From NCBI GenBank assembly GCA_000181795.3, contig CM012953.1, positions 12,599,827-12,663,826 on the forward strand: 64,000 nt of DNA, written 5' to 3'. This DNA is from Trichinella spiralis (Eukaryota; Nematoda; Enoplea; Trichinellida; Trichinellidae). Below are positions 1 through 13,596 of the stretch, piece by piece (position 1 is the first letter of the stretch; each line of letters opens with the position of its first letter). The notes below the pieces were generated by a model. That model did not search any database. It saw only the letters and a program-made list of their open reading frames with translations, and was not told the origin of the DNA. The position numbers were made by a program, and so were the translations under genes.

Positions 1-1938
1 AGTAACCTCGTATTGGTTCATCGTTCTTTTTGCTACCTTTTCCAAAAACCCCAATGTAGGGAAATATTTTATCACGAGCTACTGCCTTGAAAAAAAACAA
101 TCAAAACGAAAGTGTTAACAGTATCACTGTGAAAATGATTATGAAGCATACCTGAAGGCACTTTGGCGCCGACACAGTGGACGCCAACGCTGAACTGAGC
201 GTGGATGCAAAAACTCCAGCAGTAATTAGAGGTACCCATGCCCCTTCAATTTCTACAATCTAAATTAAATTTTGTTTTCAATCAGCAATCTATTAAAAAT
301 AATAATTGTAATTACATGAAAATAATTATGCAAACCGTAAAGGCATGTGTTGTTTGCTGCACAGGCAGTAATTGTGCCATTCACAAGATCAGAAACAGAA
401 CCAGATGCATCTCTTAAACATAAACTTATTATACTTTAATTTTAATATTTTATACATTTAAATTTAATATTGATTTATACATTTAAAACCTAACGTGTAA
501 ATAAGTATACATATACGTATGCAATTGTGTGTAATGACAGAAATTCACTTTCTGAAATATTACCGTATGCAAGTAATGCCGGTCAACCAAAGTACTGCCA
601 TGTACAATACTGATGTAATGGATACTCCAAGAATTGTTCCTTTTGGAATTGCCTTTTCTGGCTCATCTAAATCACCTGAAATATTTGCTCCGGCCAAAAA
701 TCCTGTAGCGGCGGGAAAATAAACAGCAAGAACTGTGAAAAATGTCTCCCCACGCCAGTCAGGATAAAAGTTTTCTTTCATTGTTTCAAAACTGTATCCA
801 GTGATGCCTTTTGCTCTTTGCAATGCTGTAGGAGTTAAAAATGTTCCAATCAAATAATTAATCAAGGAGACTATCAAAATGACCATTAAAGCAATTTGAG
901 CTTTAGATTCAAAATTCAGACCAGCCGAGACAATGCCCAGTAGCAGCACAGCTGTTATCCAACCGATAACGCGAATGTCATTTATTGCTCCATCAATGAT
1001 TGATGCATTGTATCCCTGAATAAATTCTTTGAAATTTAGTTTAAAATTAAAAAATAACATAATAACAAGAAAGAAACTTACCTTCATTAAGTCTATAACA
1101 GTATCAGCAAAACCAGCTAAATACACGGCTGCGGAAACGGCATTTGCCACAGCAAAAATAATTCCAATACTTCCACCAAATTCAGGACCAAGCGATCGAG
1201 AAATGATGAAATAAGTTCCACCTAACGAAAGATTAAAATAATTTAAAAAGAAGCTGAATCATTAGCTTGCCTATGTAAACCTGCACGAACTTTGCCATTG
1301 GTGCATATGGCACTCATGGATAGCGCCGTGAGGAAAACAACCGCTGAACTGAGCAACAAAATTAAACTTCCAAATCCAAGTCCAGCTTGGGCAACCACCC
1401 AGCTAATTCGCAGATAAAGCATAACGCCGATGATGTTCAAAACACATCTCATCTAAAAATCGGGTAAATTTTTTTTCAAATCAGTCGAAATACTCAACCA
1501 GTAAAACTAACTGACCAAAACTCCTTCAATCCAACCCAATTTTCTAGGCTCCTTATATTCCGCATTGGGCTTGCATTTGGATGAATCAGGTGGGTCATGA
1601 ATTTCCGCCGTTTGCGCTACGTAATGAAGATCTTTTAAGCTTGGTCGTCTTGGAATGACGAGCCGCTTGATGGACAACGCATTTCTGTAATGATCAAATT
1701 GTGGCTCTTTTTCCAAATTGATATATACGTTATTTTCATCCAATTTGGCTGAATGAGCACAACTGGCTGATTCCTTTTCTTCATTTTCAACTTTAAACCG
1801 AACTCTTAAATTCTGCACTAAATCGTCGCCCCGTTTTGCAGTTTGCAACGTTTCAGAAACTGCGGAAGGTTCTACCACTGCTGTATCCTCCTTCTTGGCT
1901 TCTTCAGTAACTTTGTTATCCAAATTCTGCTCAGACAT
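1..1938 (-). CDS. SLC12 Na-K-Cl cotransporter, 5' part (C-terminus beyond window)
   Basis: Electroneutral cation-chloride cotransporter of the NKCC/NCC branch, acting at the plasma membrane. Seven exons read in frame on the minus strand: 1516-1938, 1281-1452, 1082-1221, 564-1015, 316-412, 152-259 and 1-85, about 490 residues, with the rest off the left edge. The 141-residue cytosolic N-terminus carries an FDHYRN and a RPSLKDLH stretch, both typical of the regulatory N-terminus of NKCC proteins. TM1 reads [19 protein letters not shown]. Further family blocks are [14 protein letters not shown], the loop with paired cysteines before LYG, and [18 protein letters not shown]. The start at 1938 (MSEQN) sits just downstream of a TTTCAG, so a 5' UTR intron is likely. 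Loop and N-terminal residues fit NKCC better than KCC; NKCC versus NCC is not settled. Confidence 0.93.
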
Positions 1939-4637
1939 ATTTTTCTGAAATATGAAAATAAAATTACATGCCAAAGTTTTGTGTTGTAAAATTTATGAAA
2001 AATGTTTTTTTGAATAGTTTAAATGAAAACTGAAAGCCTATGTATAATGTACAAGCACATTTCGAGCGGAGTTTACGAAATCGATTGGCACGAATTATTG
2101 TTAAGTTGAAATGTTGTAGCGACAAATTAGTGATCACGTGATTCTTCGCTTGTCCAATTTTAGAGTAAAGCTTGGATAGCTAATTACTATTGTTAAGAAG
2201 CTAATTTAATGGCTCTTGCAAAATTACCAGAAAATTATTGAAAATAATGATAATAACACAAATAGCAATAATAGCAATAATAATAGCAATATGATTTTTC
2301 TCCATTGTAATTAAATTAGTTTTTTAAACGTTCATTCATTATTTAAATGTAATTTTCATTTAAGCTTGAGCGTGTGAATGAAACTACACTATTTGTAGTT
2401 CTTGACAAATCTGCGTTATTTAATTTAATTTTTTGTGAAATAAATTTTTATATTTTCTGCAGTTTATTATAACTCATTTTCAAAACACTTATATTAATGC
2501 ATATTTCAAAAATAGAAAAAACAAAGACATAAAGCGGTTCATTTAAACATATAACAATTACTCATGGGATATCAGTACTGTTTGCAATCAATCAACCAAT
2601 CAATACAAATGGGAAATACATAAATTGTTTATAAAGTGTCATTACTGAATTCAAAAAAGATAAATATTACTTATAATTGAATGAATGAAAAGTACGGAAT
2701 TATTTAATTGAAAAACAAAAAAACATCTGAGAGTTTTATTGTATTCATGTAGAATAAAAATTATTTTTTACAGTAAACCATTTGTTGTTTCATTTATTTG
2801 CATTCTAATTTTGAATGTACAACTTTGAACAAGTTCTTTCAAATGATGACACGCCCATAGATCACTGCTAGCAGAACTGCTGCATCGAAAATGACAAATA
2901 AGTTTGATAAACTGAAATTGTTCCTTTTTTATAGTAAACTGTTGAATTATACACGATTTTATACTTTGGCTTATTTTAATTTTTATTAAATAGTTGTTCA
3001 AGATGTTTTCTTCAAAAGCAAATTAACATTAAAATGTACCTTTGCAACATCAATTAGAAACGGCAAAAAGCACAAGCATTTATATTCAACAACCATAAAC
3101 TATTATACACAATGCTGCATATAAGAAGCAGAAGAAAAAATTACTTACAACAAATAATTATTTGAAAAGCAAAAGTGCATTTAGTGTAATTTTATGGCAA
3201 ATATAAAACTGAACATAACAACATGATATGATATTAAAGTATGTGAAATTAAACTTGAATTTACCTTTTAATTGTGTCTTCGTATGTTTCAATAAGTTTT
3301 CTTGATTTTCAAAATGTTAATGTTCAAATGGCAATTAGGATTAACATGCGTCAGTTTATTCAACTTCAGATAAGCAGAATGCATACTTTTTCCAAATTCT
3401 TAAAATTGCATTTCAACAACTGAGCAAAAAATCTCATTATCTGAAATATTATATAGCATGTTTATTAATTTTTATAAATGAAATTTTAAGAAAAATAAAA
3501 AAAATCTACGCTGATCGTTAAAATTGTGTACTATTTAAATGAAATTCAAGTATAAGATTAATTATACAACTGATTTTCCCAAATGATTCAACTGATAACG
3601 TTTTCCCATTGATGAATGAAAATTCAAATTTTGAAAATGTTCATTGATTATTTACATCGATGACTTTGAAACAACAAATAAAAAAATTAATATGCTGTTA
3701 AACGTGTTTTGTAAGTAAATAATTAATTATATTTCAAAATGACAGTGATTTTTATAATTAAAATGAATAACAACAGAATAAAAAATTGCTGTGCACATAT
3801 TTTAAACATCGGAGGAAGTTGAATTCGTAAAAACATATCGGAGCAATGCCTGTTTCCATTGCATGATTTCTGTTTAATCTCAGCGGGTGGAAAATTTTCA
3901 ACTTGTTGATCAAATTAGCATAATCTGCTTTGATTCAACTGACAATAAATTATTTCGCTTGTTCTGATCTGATAGCACTGTTTGGCTCCAATAAACAAGT
4001 GACAGACAGCTAAAATGCAGTTGTTCATTGAGCGTTGGAGACGATTGGGTTTGCCAACTAGGTCAATTTTATCTTTTATTACATACACTACTGCTTGACC
4101 ACTTGAGAAAGATTTCTCACACATGCATTTGTTATATGCATTTGAAATGAGCGGAAATATTGAAAAATTGATAATCTTACCAATAAACAAAATGTTTATT
4201 TTTTTTTCTCCGAATGATTTAATAAGTTGCAGTTGCAAAAGCGATGCAGTCATTTCATTCTACTTGTTCCGAACAAGCGGCTTATCACATTCAATTGTAT
4301 AAACGATACCATTACACCAGTGATTCGGATGTGAAATTTTCTTTCTCAGTTCTTGACCAATCAATGAATGAGCTTTTATAAAAATCGAATTTCAAAAGAT
4401 AACAATCGTTCTTCATTCACTGCTCATTTTCAGTCAATCAGTTAATCCAGTGAATTAATAACAGCTCTTTTCTGATCATAGATACAACACCAACAACAGC
4501 TGCATTTTAAAGTTATGTCTTCCTGTTGCATCATAATACAAGCATATTATGATAAAACAAGCAAATCAAGAATTTCAATCACATCAATTTCAATGTATAA
4601 TTATGAAAACGAAATATTAAGAGCTGTATTTTTAGAA

Positions 4638-4690
4638 GCATCCAGCAGCAGTAGCAGCAGTAGCAGCAGCAGCAACAGCAGTAGCAACAA
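4638..4690. repeat. imperfect (AGC)n microsatellite
   Basis: Run of AGC/AGT triplets. It lies in a short plus-strand open frame (4515-4709) and would encode serine there, but nothing else in that frame looks like a gene. Confidence 0.8.
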
Positions 4691-5294
4691 CATCATGAAC
4701 AACAGCTGAGAATAGCAAAGCTAGTGTATATTGATTGCTGAGATTCAGCTGAAAACACTCGAAGTGAAAAAACCTCTAAAACTATGCCTCTTTTTCAAAT
4801 TGCTTGTTTGTTCATCTTTACTATTTTACATTAAAATTCACATTAACCAAAACAGTAAAAATTTCTTTTTAATGTAAAGTTGTTTCTGAATTTCTGAACA
4901 AATTATCAAGCAACCAAATGATAATTATTCAATTATCTGTATGCATTGTTGTTCATTTTAATTTTTAAATTTACAATATTATAATTTAAAAAACTCAAAT
5001 ATGCAAATAAGCACCAAGTTGAATGCATGCATGCAAAATAAAAACTTGCAATGATGAATAATTATACTTACAGAAATTATTTAATGTGATAAAAATTGAA
5101 GTGAGCTTGATATTTTTTAATGCAAACTTCGTAATGTGATATATTGATATTACAGCAGAATGCACTAAGTACGACAAACTGCTTTTTGCTAAGCAAAATG
5201 CACATGGTCTAATTTATCATCCGTTCAAGTGAGAAAAAATTCTGATTTTCCAACCAGTTTTGCATATGATCACAATATACACACATCGATGACA

Positions 5295-5336
5295 TGCATA
5301 CACATACGCACACGCACAGACATACACACACACATC
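5295..5336. repeat. imperfect (CA)n microsatellite
   Basis: Alternating CA-rich tract broken by a few substitutions (cacatacgcacacgcac..., then cacacacacac). Confidence 0.75.
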
Positions 5337-8300
5337 GCTGTAACAGGAATATTGAAATTTAGATAACTGTAGTCCGATAAAAGACTTGATGTTCATGTTG
5401 AACAATAATTCATTTGATCGATATTAATCATATTTACAATTGTTTATGGCATTTATGATGAAACTTTTTCCATTTTACTTTCTATTAATAATTCAAGTGA
5501 TCAATTGCAAAACTTGTTCATTATGCAAAACTATATTGCCAATTGTATTCTTCTATAACCGTTTCCCTCGTTTGGTAGGCTGAGTAAAGACAATAAGCTC
5601 AAAATTGCTCGAATAAGCTCTGTCTTGTTTTATTGTCACTTTTTATCACATAAAAATGAAATATACCATTCAAAATTGACAATAATATGAAATATTACAG
5701 AAAGCAGCAGCAATAATGACAACAAGTTGAATGAATTGTTCAATAATTATTCCCTGTTGACCATCCTCTGGCATGGATGAAATTCGTTGATATTTTATCA
5801 TTATCCCTCTACAAAACTAAAAATATCTTTGCTCTAGCATAATGTATTGTAGAAAAAAAGAATATTAACAAAAATTTATCATGTCAGCTTAATTAGGACA
5901 GTGCCAGAATTGACAACAATATTTTTGACTGATCAAATCCGTTGTATACAAATCAAATTTACATGTCAATCAACATGTCATATGCGGACAGCGTTGGGCC
6001 GGGAACAGTTTTCATATAATTTAATACTGTCTTACGGAACTATATTTTACATTAATATTGTCAACTGATCAATCGATAAAATTATTCATCCACTCACATG
6101 ATCGTACAGCAAACCTTGCGCATTGATGTCCTATTAATATTTTTGGCGAACTAATTTTAGAAGTTTATTCTAACTATAAGTCAATAAATTAATAGTAAAT
6201 GCATTGCAAATGTTACATGAAACTTGTGTATTTTATTTATTTAAAATTTGCTTTCATTCACATTTTAATGTATATATCAAGAATAAAATCAAAGTAGAAA
6301 CTTGTTCAATTTACGATTTGTTTTTCTTTTGCATATCTTTTCATTCAAATGAGAAGAAATAAAATGGCAGTATTAATTTATAATTCACCAATTAATCATC
6401 AGTCTGATCAATTAAACAATTTTTTTGTTCACATTCAACTCAATTCTGAAAAATTTTAAAGTTATTTTATTGTTTGAAGCTTCCATGCTTGCGAAAAAAT
6501 GAAAAGCAAGGAACTTGAACTTGGCAGCAACATCATTCATTTATAATATTTTACGTTTTTATTTAAAAAAATTGAAACATACATTTTATTTCAAATTGGA
6601 AATAATGAATGAAAAATTGATTTCATGATGACACAGACAAAAATGAAAATTATTAATTATTCTATGTAATGTATATGCATGTTATATAATATGCGAAAAC
6701 AATCCAACTTTTTTTCTTAATAAACTTAATCTCACCTAGAAGTAAAATATTACATTTACAATTTGAATGCTGCGAACAATGATACTGCTGCAAACATGAT
6801 AACTGATCTTACCATAATATTAATATTAGCATTCGATATTGTGCGGTTTCGTGAACAATGACACTTGAAATACTCGTGATTCCGCTTACGAAGCAAATTA
6901 AAAGAGGTTTTATTTTTCATTTAACAATCCGATCATATTGCTAAATGCTATTTTATTTGTCATGTTTATATTTATTACTACATTAAACACATTTCATTTG
7001 AATTTAATAAGCAAAATACTGAAAATTCGTAACACAAGTAATAAGTAGATTGCTTGCCAATTGCTTTTGATTTTCCAGCTGATGAAAACCATCATTCACT
7101 GCTTTGGATTTATTTTAAATTTAAAAATAGATAAAATGAAAAGTTTAATTAATGAATGATTTTGATGTGTTCATTGATCAGAGGAACAATTTCCACGTCT
7201 TATTTTGATTGCTTTTTACTAGGTTTTTGTAGGTTTTTGTTTCATAAACTCATCAATGTATTATTAACAAATCATTCTTTTCTTTAAAATATACCATTTA
7301 AAATATTTAATTGTTTTTATTTAATATTTAATTTTATATAGGTGTACATTTTATAAATTAAAAATTTATTTCACTATCATTTCGCTGCATAAAAAGACTA
7401 ATACAACAATATTACTGTCATTTTTACTGCTTTTGAGATCAATGTGCTGCAAGTAATGCCATAGCTTTTTATGTTTAAAAATCATTTTTCGGCATGTACT
7501 CTCTGAAAGTTATACAAATTATATGCTACTGTAGAAGAGTATTATAAGAAGTAATTGCTTAGATTTTATTTATTTATGCAAAATCAAACAATATTCGACA
7601 CTGTGATTTGAATTGGACTCGATGGTAATTCAGCTTGAAAGAAGATATGAAACATAAGAAGATGGAATATGCTTGCTTGTTTTGACAAACTAATCGTAAT
7701 AGAACAGAATAGAACAGATTAACAAATGCATGGAAATGAACCCTGCAAATAAATAATTCAACGCTTCATTGAAAAAAATACCAAATTATAATTTATGCAT
7801 TAAAAGTCTGAAAATTCAGGCAGTTGAAGCATAGTGTCCTCAGTATACATAACCAAAAACAGTCAACAAATAACAGTAGCTGAAAAAAATGATTCAACAA
7901 TGTGACAGCAGACATTATACAATAATTCAATTTTGGTGATGAATAACTACTGTAATAAATGATTCAGTTTTATACCAGTTATGGCATTCCAAAAACCATT
8001 TATTTTTCATTTTTCAAACCTTTCAAAAAATATGAAAAAAATAATCACATTAATTAATTACATGTGTAGTTATTAATGTTATTTCACTGTTTACATCTTA
8101 TTTGCATGAATTTTCAAATCTTTTTTAAATCATTGATAGTCAATTAATAAATTGTACATTTTAAACAAATAAATAAATGTGAACAAATAAAAAATTACTT
8201 TTTTAATACGAACACGCAACAGTTTCATTATTTTTATTTGTAAGGAAGAATACAAAAAATTCTCTACTGAAAATATTACAACGATCATATTCATTGTACA

Positions 8301-11101
8301 GTTTGTTGATTTTTACACCAACAATTTGAGAGGATCAGTTCAATTTGTTTTTAAATTATAAAAAATTGTTTTCGAAATTTTAAATCGACATCATCACACA
8401 AATGCATAGAAAAGTGTAATGGAATCGATCTTTTTCAAAAAAAATGCAGCAATTTTTAAAAATCTGCTTTCTCCGCTTGTTTATACTTTGTACAAAAAAA
8501 AGATTTATTCCAGTTATAAATTTTCGTTTAATTTTACAATTTTGAATAGTTTTTCTCAGATTCAGCTACTCCGTGTTCAGCTTATTCCTTAATCTTCAGT
8601 TTTCAGACCGATGCTCAGAGCTCTCAGCTCTGCTTCATCGGCAGATCGTTAATAGAAATCAATTTCCAAAAGCAATTTACTCGATCACTTTAGCATTGAT
8701 TGATCATTTGACTGGCCAATGAAAAATTAGTATTATTCACTAATAACTAAGATGCTCTTATCAAGATATTGTATGAAACTTCAATGAATGTTTATTCATT
8801 TTCTTCTTAAATTTTCACTTATTATTTTTTTTATCAAATATCTGTTGCATTTAGTAATTAATAACTTTTCAGTTTTAGTTCTACTATATTTAAATACACA
8901 TAGGTGTTAATGTTTACTGTAATGAACCGTACGTGATTTAGAAGTCTGTTTACTTGATTCACTGCTTGTTATTTGACAAAATGCTCAATCGTTTCTGAAA
9001 TATACTCATCAGTGCAACTTTTAACATTGGTGCAGTAGTTTCTATTATTTCTATGCATTATGGGTAGTAATATTTTTTGATAAAGTTTCGAGTTGATAAC
9101 TCGCGGTAAGTGCATCATTTTCGTATTTGAAATAAATTTAATTGTAGTAATCAAAGGCTGCATTTTTTAAATTAAAAAACGAACTTTGTTTGTTTTCTTC
9201 GATGAACGTTTTTTTCGTTTTGTAAAGAGTGTAAACTGGAACATGTTGGTTCGTTTATTCCGTTTATTTTTTTTGAGTTTTTTGAATCTTGATAATTGAT
9301 GCTTTATCGAAGAATGTATAGTTTAATTGTTTGTATGTCGTGAATGTTGCGGTAGAAGTTTCGTTTTTATAAAAAATAATGATTATATCAATGTACAGAT
9401 CATTTTCAACAGAAATTCCAACAAAAAAAATATTGATAAAGGGTAAAATATTTTCAAGTGATAAAAAGTGGGATTTAAAAGTTCCAACTGTATTTTTTCA
9501 GTTTTCAAAATAGAGAATTAGGGCGAATCGTAGAGAAACAAATGATCGTGAATTGCAGTGTTTCGTTTTTCAATACGGCTAACGTAGATTTTTTTCAAAG
9601 TGTGATCGTTTTCCCTAATTTAATGCGCTCAAACTTTGGCAAGTAGAAGTAGCGCTACTCTGCAAGCATCCAGTAGCTTGTAGGAATAATTATAGCTTTG
9701 AAAATAAATTCTACTGACAATTTTAATTGCTAAATTACAAACTTTTTAGCTGAGCAATTTACAACGAAATATTATTTTGAAGTTACATCTGGGTTTTGTG
9801 GTCGCCAGTTTTTCGTTGTTAGTTTTAACTTTACCAGATTGATTTCAGATCTGCACTACATTTATTTTCTTCACTAATTTCAGAAGCTTACTTAATTAAA
9901 TTAAATCACATTCTTTCATTTAGCTAAGTATGTAGCTGTTGCTTAGTGAATAGGCTTGCATGATCTGCTCAAATTGTGATATTGTTCAAAGTTTTGTTGT
10001 CAGTTGATAATTTTTATTAACTAAAGTGAAGTCAGTTTCAGTCTCTGCTGAGACAAATTTTGTGCTCGAATGACTATAAAAGATTGTTCGACATATATTA
10101 ATATCATTTTATTGATTAATTTTTAAAGGGATCAGGTTTGAATTTAGATAACAATATTATAACTTTGATTTTATTGTGCAAAATGAAATTCAGCTTTCTG
10201 ATTTGATTATTTACATTTATATGTTTAACTTGTCTTGTCCAGTTTGCTCAACTGGGATTTATTTCAATTTTGTCGAATTTATTGAAATAAATCTGTAATG
10301 CTTTCAGTATTGTTGTTTACTTTTATGTCATTCGTGAATTTGAAAATAGTCATGCAATATATATGACTTATATGGGTGGCAGCTGTAGTGTGTAAGATTT
10401 TGGTGGAAATGTTTCAGTGTAGTCGGATGGCTGTCTGTGTATTATGTAAAATATTTGCTTAATGCCGTAATTCAGTTTAAAAACGTTTGTTTGTTGCGTT
10501 ACTTTTATTTATATATTTCCAGAAACTTTAAATGTAACTTTTGTTCATTTTTAAGCTCTGGATTGTTTTGCTGTTTCATCTGCTCATCTTGTTTCGACTT
10601 TCCGAGAAAAAATCCAAAAACTGCCAAAAATTTTTATTGTTGTTAATGTAAGTATATAACGTTGCTGTTGTTGTTTTCTTAAAATCAGTATGCAGTTGAA
10701 TTAAAGGAATTCCTTTTCTATGCAAAATTACACGATATTTCATTATTTATTGATGAAGCTAAACAAGCTTGAATGTTCAATTGACGTTACTGTTATGCAA
10801 AAGTAAGGATAAATTAATAAATTAAAACATAGCGTGCATGCACGTAGAACATATTGATGATTTCACTTTCAATGAATTGAAATTGAATTAAAATATCAAT
10901 AACGTGTAATTTATGATTTTTGTTTAAATTGAAAATTTAAGAATTGCCTCACGACATCGTAATCGATTATTCTTCATTCATTTGATTGTCCAAGTGTTTG
11001 CTGGTAATAAATTTTTTTTCGTGTATTGTTTTTCATTGAAGCAGAAAATAATCCAGTGTTGTGTTAAACTTTTTTCCATTTTACGAAAAATTATTACTAT
11101 T

Positions 11102-11127
11102 ATTGTTGTTGTTGTTGTTGTTGTTAT
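11102..11127. repeat. (TTG)n microsatellite
   Basis: Eight or so uninterrupted TTG units about 570 bp upstream of the F-box start codon. Confidence 0.85.
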
Positions 11128-11702
11128 TCTTTTCATCACAAAACAAACAGCTAACGGTTGATTCGTCAACCGATTGTCAACAATGCTTGTTTTTGGCCCA
11201 TGCTCTGCTTACGTGACCCAGTTTTGCGTTGTAGAAGCGGTAGGTAGGTAGAGATAGATGCACAAGCTTAATGGTGCGCAAGGTGATTTTGTAGAACTGT
11301 ATGTTTGTTGTTCATATTTAAAAGTCTGATTCATTTTCAATTGCATTTATTATAATTTAATTCAATTTTCAATTTATCACTGCTACACGAAAGGTAAATG
11401 TTTTTTCTGTTATTGTTGTTGAATAGTACTGTAATGAACGAAGGTTCGAATGCTTTCTTTTTGTTTTGTTTTTGTTTTTTTCGTTTTTGGTATCGGTTGT
11501 ACAATATTCGTCTATGTTAGCGAATGAATGGCTGAATTGGTTGATTTGAATGCCGTGCGGCGGAGCGAGGCAGTTAGTTGAATTTCCACTGGAACAGAAA
11601 CAACCAACTTTTGTGCTTTATTTTATTTTATTCGAGTAAATTGGTTTTTTTTCATTATGCAAATTTATATTTTTTGTTTCGTAGGTTGTTGTTGTTTTGA
11701 AA

Positions 11703-13175
11703 ATGGCTACAGTGGATGATTTGCCCGAAGAATTGTTGGTGAAAATATTTTTGCTGCTTTCTCCGAACGATTGGATGAGTTCAATTTCCACAGTCTGCCG
11801 ACGGTGGAGGCGGGTGATGCTGGTCGCCTGGGCGAACGTCAGGTCGGTGAAGAATGTCGACAATTTCGACGGCGAACTCTACTTGGCCGACGGCACGCGC
11901 ATGGTGGTCCGTTTTGCCAGCGGCGCCGACGCGTACCGTTTCTACGCCGCCACGGCCCGCCACCTCAGACAGTTGACGGTGGAACTGCGCGACGGGATGC
12001 GCTACGAACGCCGGCGCCTGTTGGATTCGTTCTGCCGCCGTTGCGTCAATTTGCGCTCGTTGACTCTGTCCGGCGCGTTGTGCGGTTCGATCGACTGGGC
12101 AATCGGCTGGCTCGACCATTTGACCAAATTGAAAGAGTTGTCGGTCGACGATTCCAGCCGCTGCTGGCAGCACGACGACGAGCCTTACTGTTGCCCGTCC
12201 GAGTGCCGCGGCACCGGCACCGCCCGTCTGTTCAGTCGACTGGCCGGTCACTGTTGGCCGCTGACCAAGCTCGAACTCAAAGTGTCCGTGTCGTGTTTGC
12301 CGACAGTGGACGTGTTCGACCAGGCGTTGCGGTCGATGCCGTTGGAAATTTTCAAACTCCAACTGCTCCAGCCGGTGCGCAGCGCCTACGCGCACGGTCT
12401 GCTCCGGGCGACGGCGGTCGGCTGCGCCGCCACGTTGCGCCACTTTGCCCTGTTCTGCTATTTGACCGAACCGCTCGATCCGCGCCTATGCAAACGGTTC
12501 CTGCGCAAATTGACCAAATTGGACACGCTCGACCTGGGCTTTGGCAGTTCGCACATTGCCGACATCATCGACGATCGTTCCCACTGGACCGGCCACTGTC
12601 TGTCGGCATTGGGCAGTTTGGACTCGTTGCGCCGTTTGACCCTCCGCATGACCGACTTCGCCCCCCTAGCCGACATGAATTCCATCGGTCTGGGACGTCT
12701 GTTCGACCAGCTCGCCGAACTGTCGTTGAACAAGTGTCGGTTCGGCAGCCGTCGGCAACTCTGCTCGCTGTTGGCACAGTGCGGCACTCTGCGCCGCCTC
12801 TCGTTCGGCGACACGCGTCTGCCGATGGACCACTTGGACGAGCTGATCGTCGCCTGCCCGTCGCTGCGCCGTCTCGACATTTCTCTCCAACAGGAACCGT
12901 TTTCGGTTATCGACACGCTCCACGCCGTCCAACGGGCTTTGCACGACCGGCGTGTCGCGTTCGACGCCCACGCGACCTCTTCCTCTTCGACGCTGGTCAT
13001 TCAAATTGCCACGCTTCGTCTGGACGCCAACCAGGGCGAATTGTTGAAAAATTCCCACTTTTGTTGTTTGCAAATAAGCCAACGGCCACTTTTCACTACC
13101 GTCACCGTCGACTTGACCGCCTCGCACCGCTACAGTACCGTCGAGTCTGCTGACCAATTTCAATCGATCCTTTGA
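11703..13175 (+). CDS. F-box / leucine-rich-repeat protein
   Basis: Predicted substrate-receptor subunit of an SCF (Skp1-Cullin-F-box) ubiquitin ligase. Single exon of 490 residues from ATGGCTACAG. The F-box occupies about residues 4-45: DLPEELLVKIFLLLSP, then a Trp-containing segment and VCRRWRRVML. The rest is irregular leucine-rich repeats with LRR-type blocks such as LRSLTLSG, LTKLKELSV, LRRLTLRM, LAELSLNK, LRRLSFGD and LRRLDIS, the expected substrate-binding part. The coding region is strikingly G+C-rich, especially at third positions, unlike the flanking DNA. This creates long spurious open frames in other phases and on the other strand. No specific ortholog recognised. Confidence 0.88.
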   Translation: MATVDDLPEELLVKIFLLLSPNDWMSSISTVCRRWRRVMLVAWANVRSVKNVDNFDGELYLADGTRMVVRFASGADAYRFYAATARHLRQLTVELRDGMRYERRRLLDSFCRRCVNLRSLTLSGALCGSIDWAIGWLDHLTKLKELSVDDSSRCWQHDDEPYCCPSECRGTGTARLFSRLAGHCWPLTKLELKVSVSCLPTVDVFDQALRSMPLEIFKLQLLQPVRSAYAHGLLRATAVGCAATLRHFALFCYLTEPLDPRLCKRFLRKLTKLDTLDLGFGSSHIADIIDDRSHWTGHCLSALGSLDSLRRLTLRMTDFAPLADMNSIGLGRLFDQLAELSLNKCRFGSRRQLCSLLAQCGTLRRLSFGDTRLPMDHLDELIVACPSLRRLDISLQQEPFSVIDTLHAVQRALHDRRVAFDAHATSSSSTLVIQIATLRLDANQGELLKNSHFCCLQISQRPLFTTVTVDLTASHRYSTVESADQFQSIL

Positions 13176-13596
13176 ATTCGACCCAAACTGGTTTTTCTTT
13201 TCTTCGTCGTTTGTTTCTTTATTGTTATTATGAAAAACAAACAAAAACTATTTTATTTGCTCAACTGATGACAATTGTGATTTTCTTTCTTTTATCAGTA
13301 ATATTTTTTCAGTTGTGTTGTTTGTTCTATTGTTGAAAATTTGACAACCACTCACCGTTCAAAACTTTTTCTACAAGCAAAAAAAGGTATAAAAAATGGG
13401 ATGAACAGGAGCCGACTTGTTCAATATTTATTTATTTATTTATTTATTTATTTATATTTATCACTTCTGTTCATACAATGATTAGGATTTTTTTTTGAAA
13501 ATAATGATTGGAATTCGATTACAGCCAATGGTAAAATAATTTTCAACTGCAAAAATGATCATGATCGATTTCAATCGTCAACCGGACAGACAACAA
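13176..13596. other. 3' spacer between convergent genes
   Basis: About 420 bp AT-rich spacer between the stop codons of the F-box gene and the minus-strand secreted-protein gene. It presumably holds both 3' UTRs. It contains the tetranucleotide repeat listed separately; no gene seen. Confidence 0.6.
13425..13459. repeat. (TTTA)n microsatellite
   Basis: About eight TTTA units in tandem, ending in tttatattta. Confidence 0.9.

Larger units (their letters stand above)
1939..11702. other. gene-poor AT-rich intergenic block
   Basis: Nearly 10 kb of AT-rich sequence in which I see no convincing exon. Open frames are short, have no recognisable protein and no sensible splice partners. It contains simple repeats, many TAAT/ATTA and TGATCA words, and T- and A-runs. 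An acceptor-like TTTCGTAG at 11677-11684, just before the F-box start, suggests that gene has a 5' UTR intron. Part of this block is therefore probably its leader and promoter, and the part near 2 kb is probably the leader of the divergent SLC12 gene. Confidence 0.6.

Noticed and set aside
4515-4709. Poly-serine open frame
   Set aside because: The serines come from an (AGC)n microsatellite; the rest is AT-rich noise without splice context.
11771-13153. Long plus-strand open frame of about 460 codons in another phase over the F-box gene, plus several antisense frames up to about 220 codons
   Set aside because: They arise from the high G/C content of the real exon, have Arg/Pro/Ala-rich composition, and show no domain. 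The F-box frame has a clear domain and repeats.
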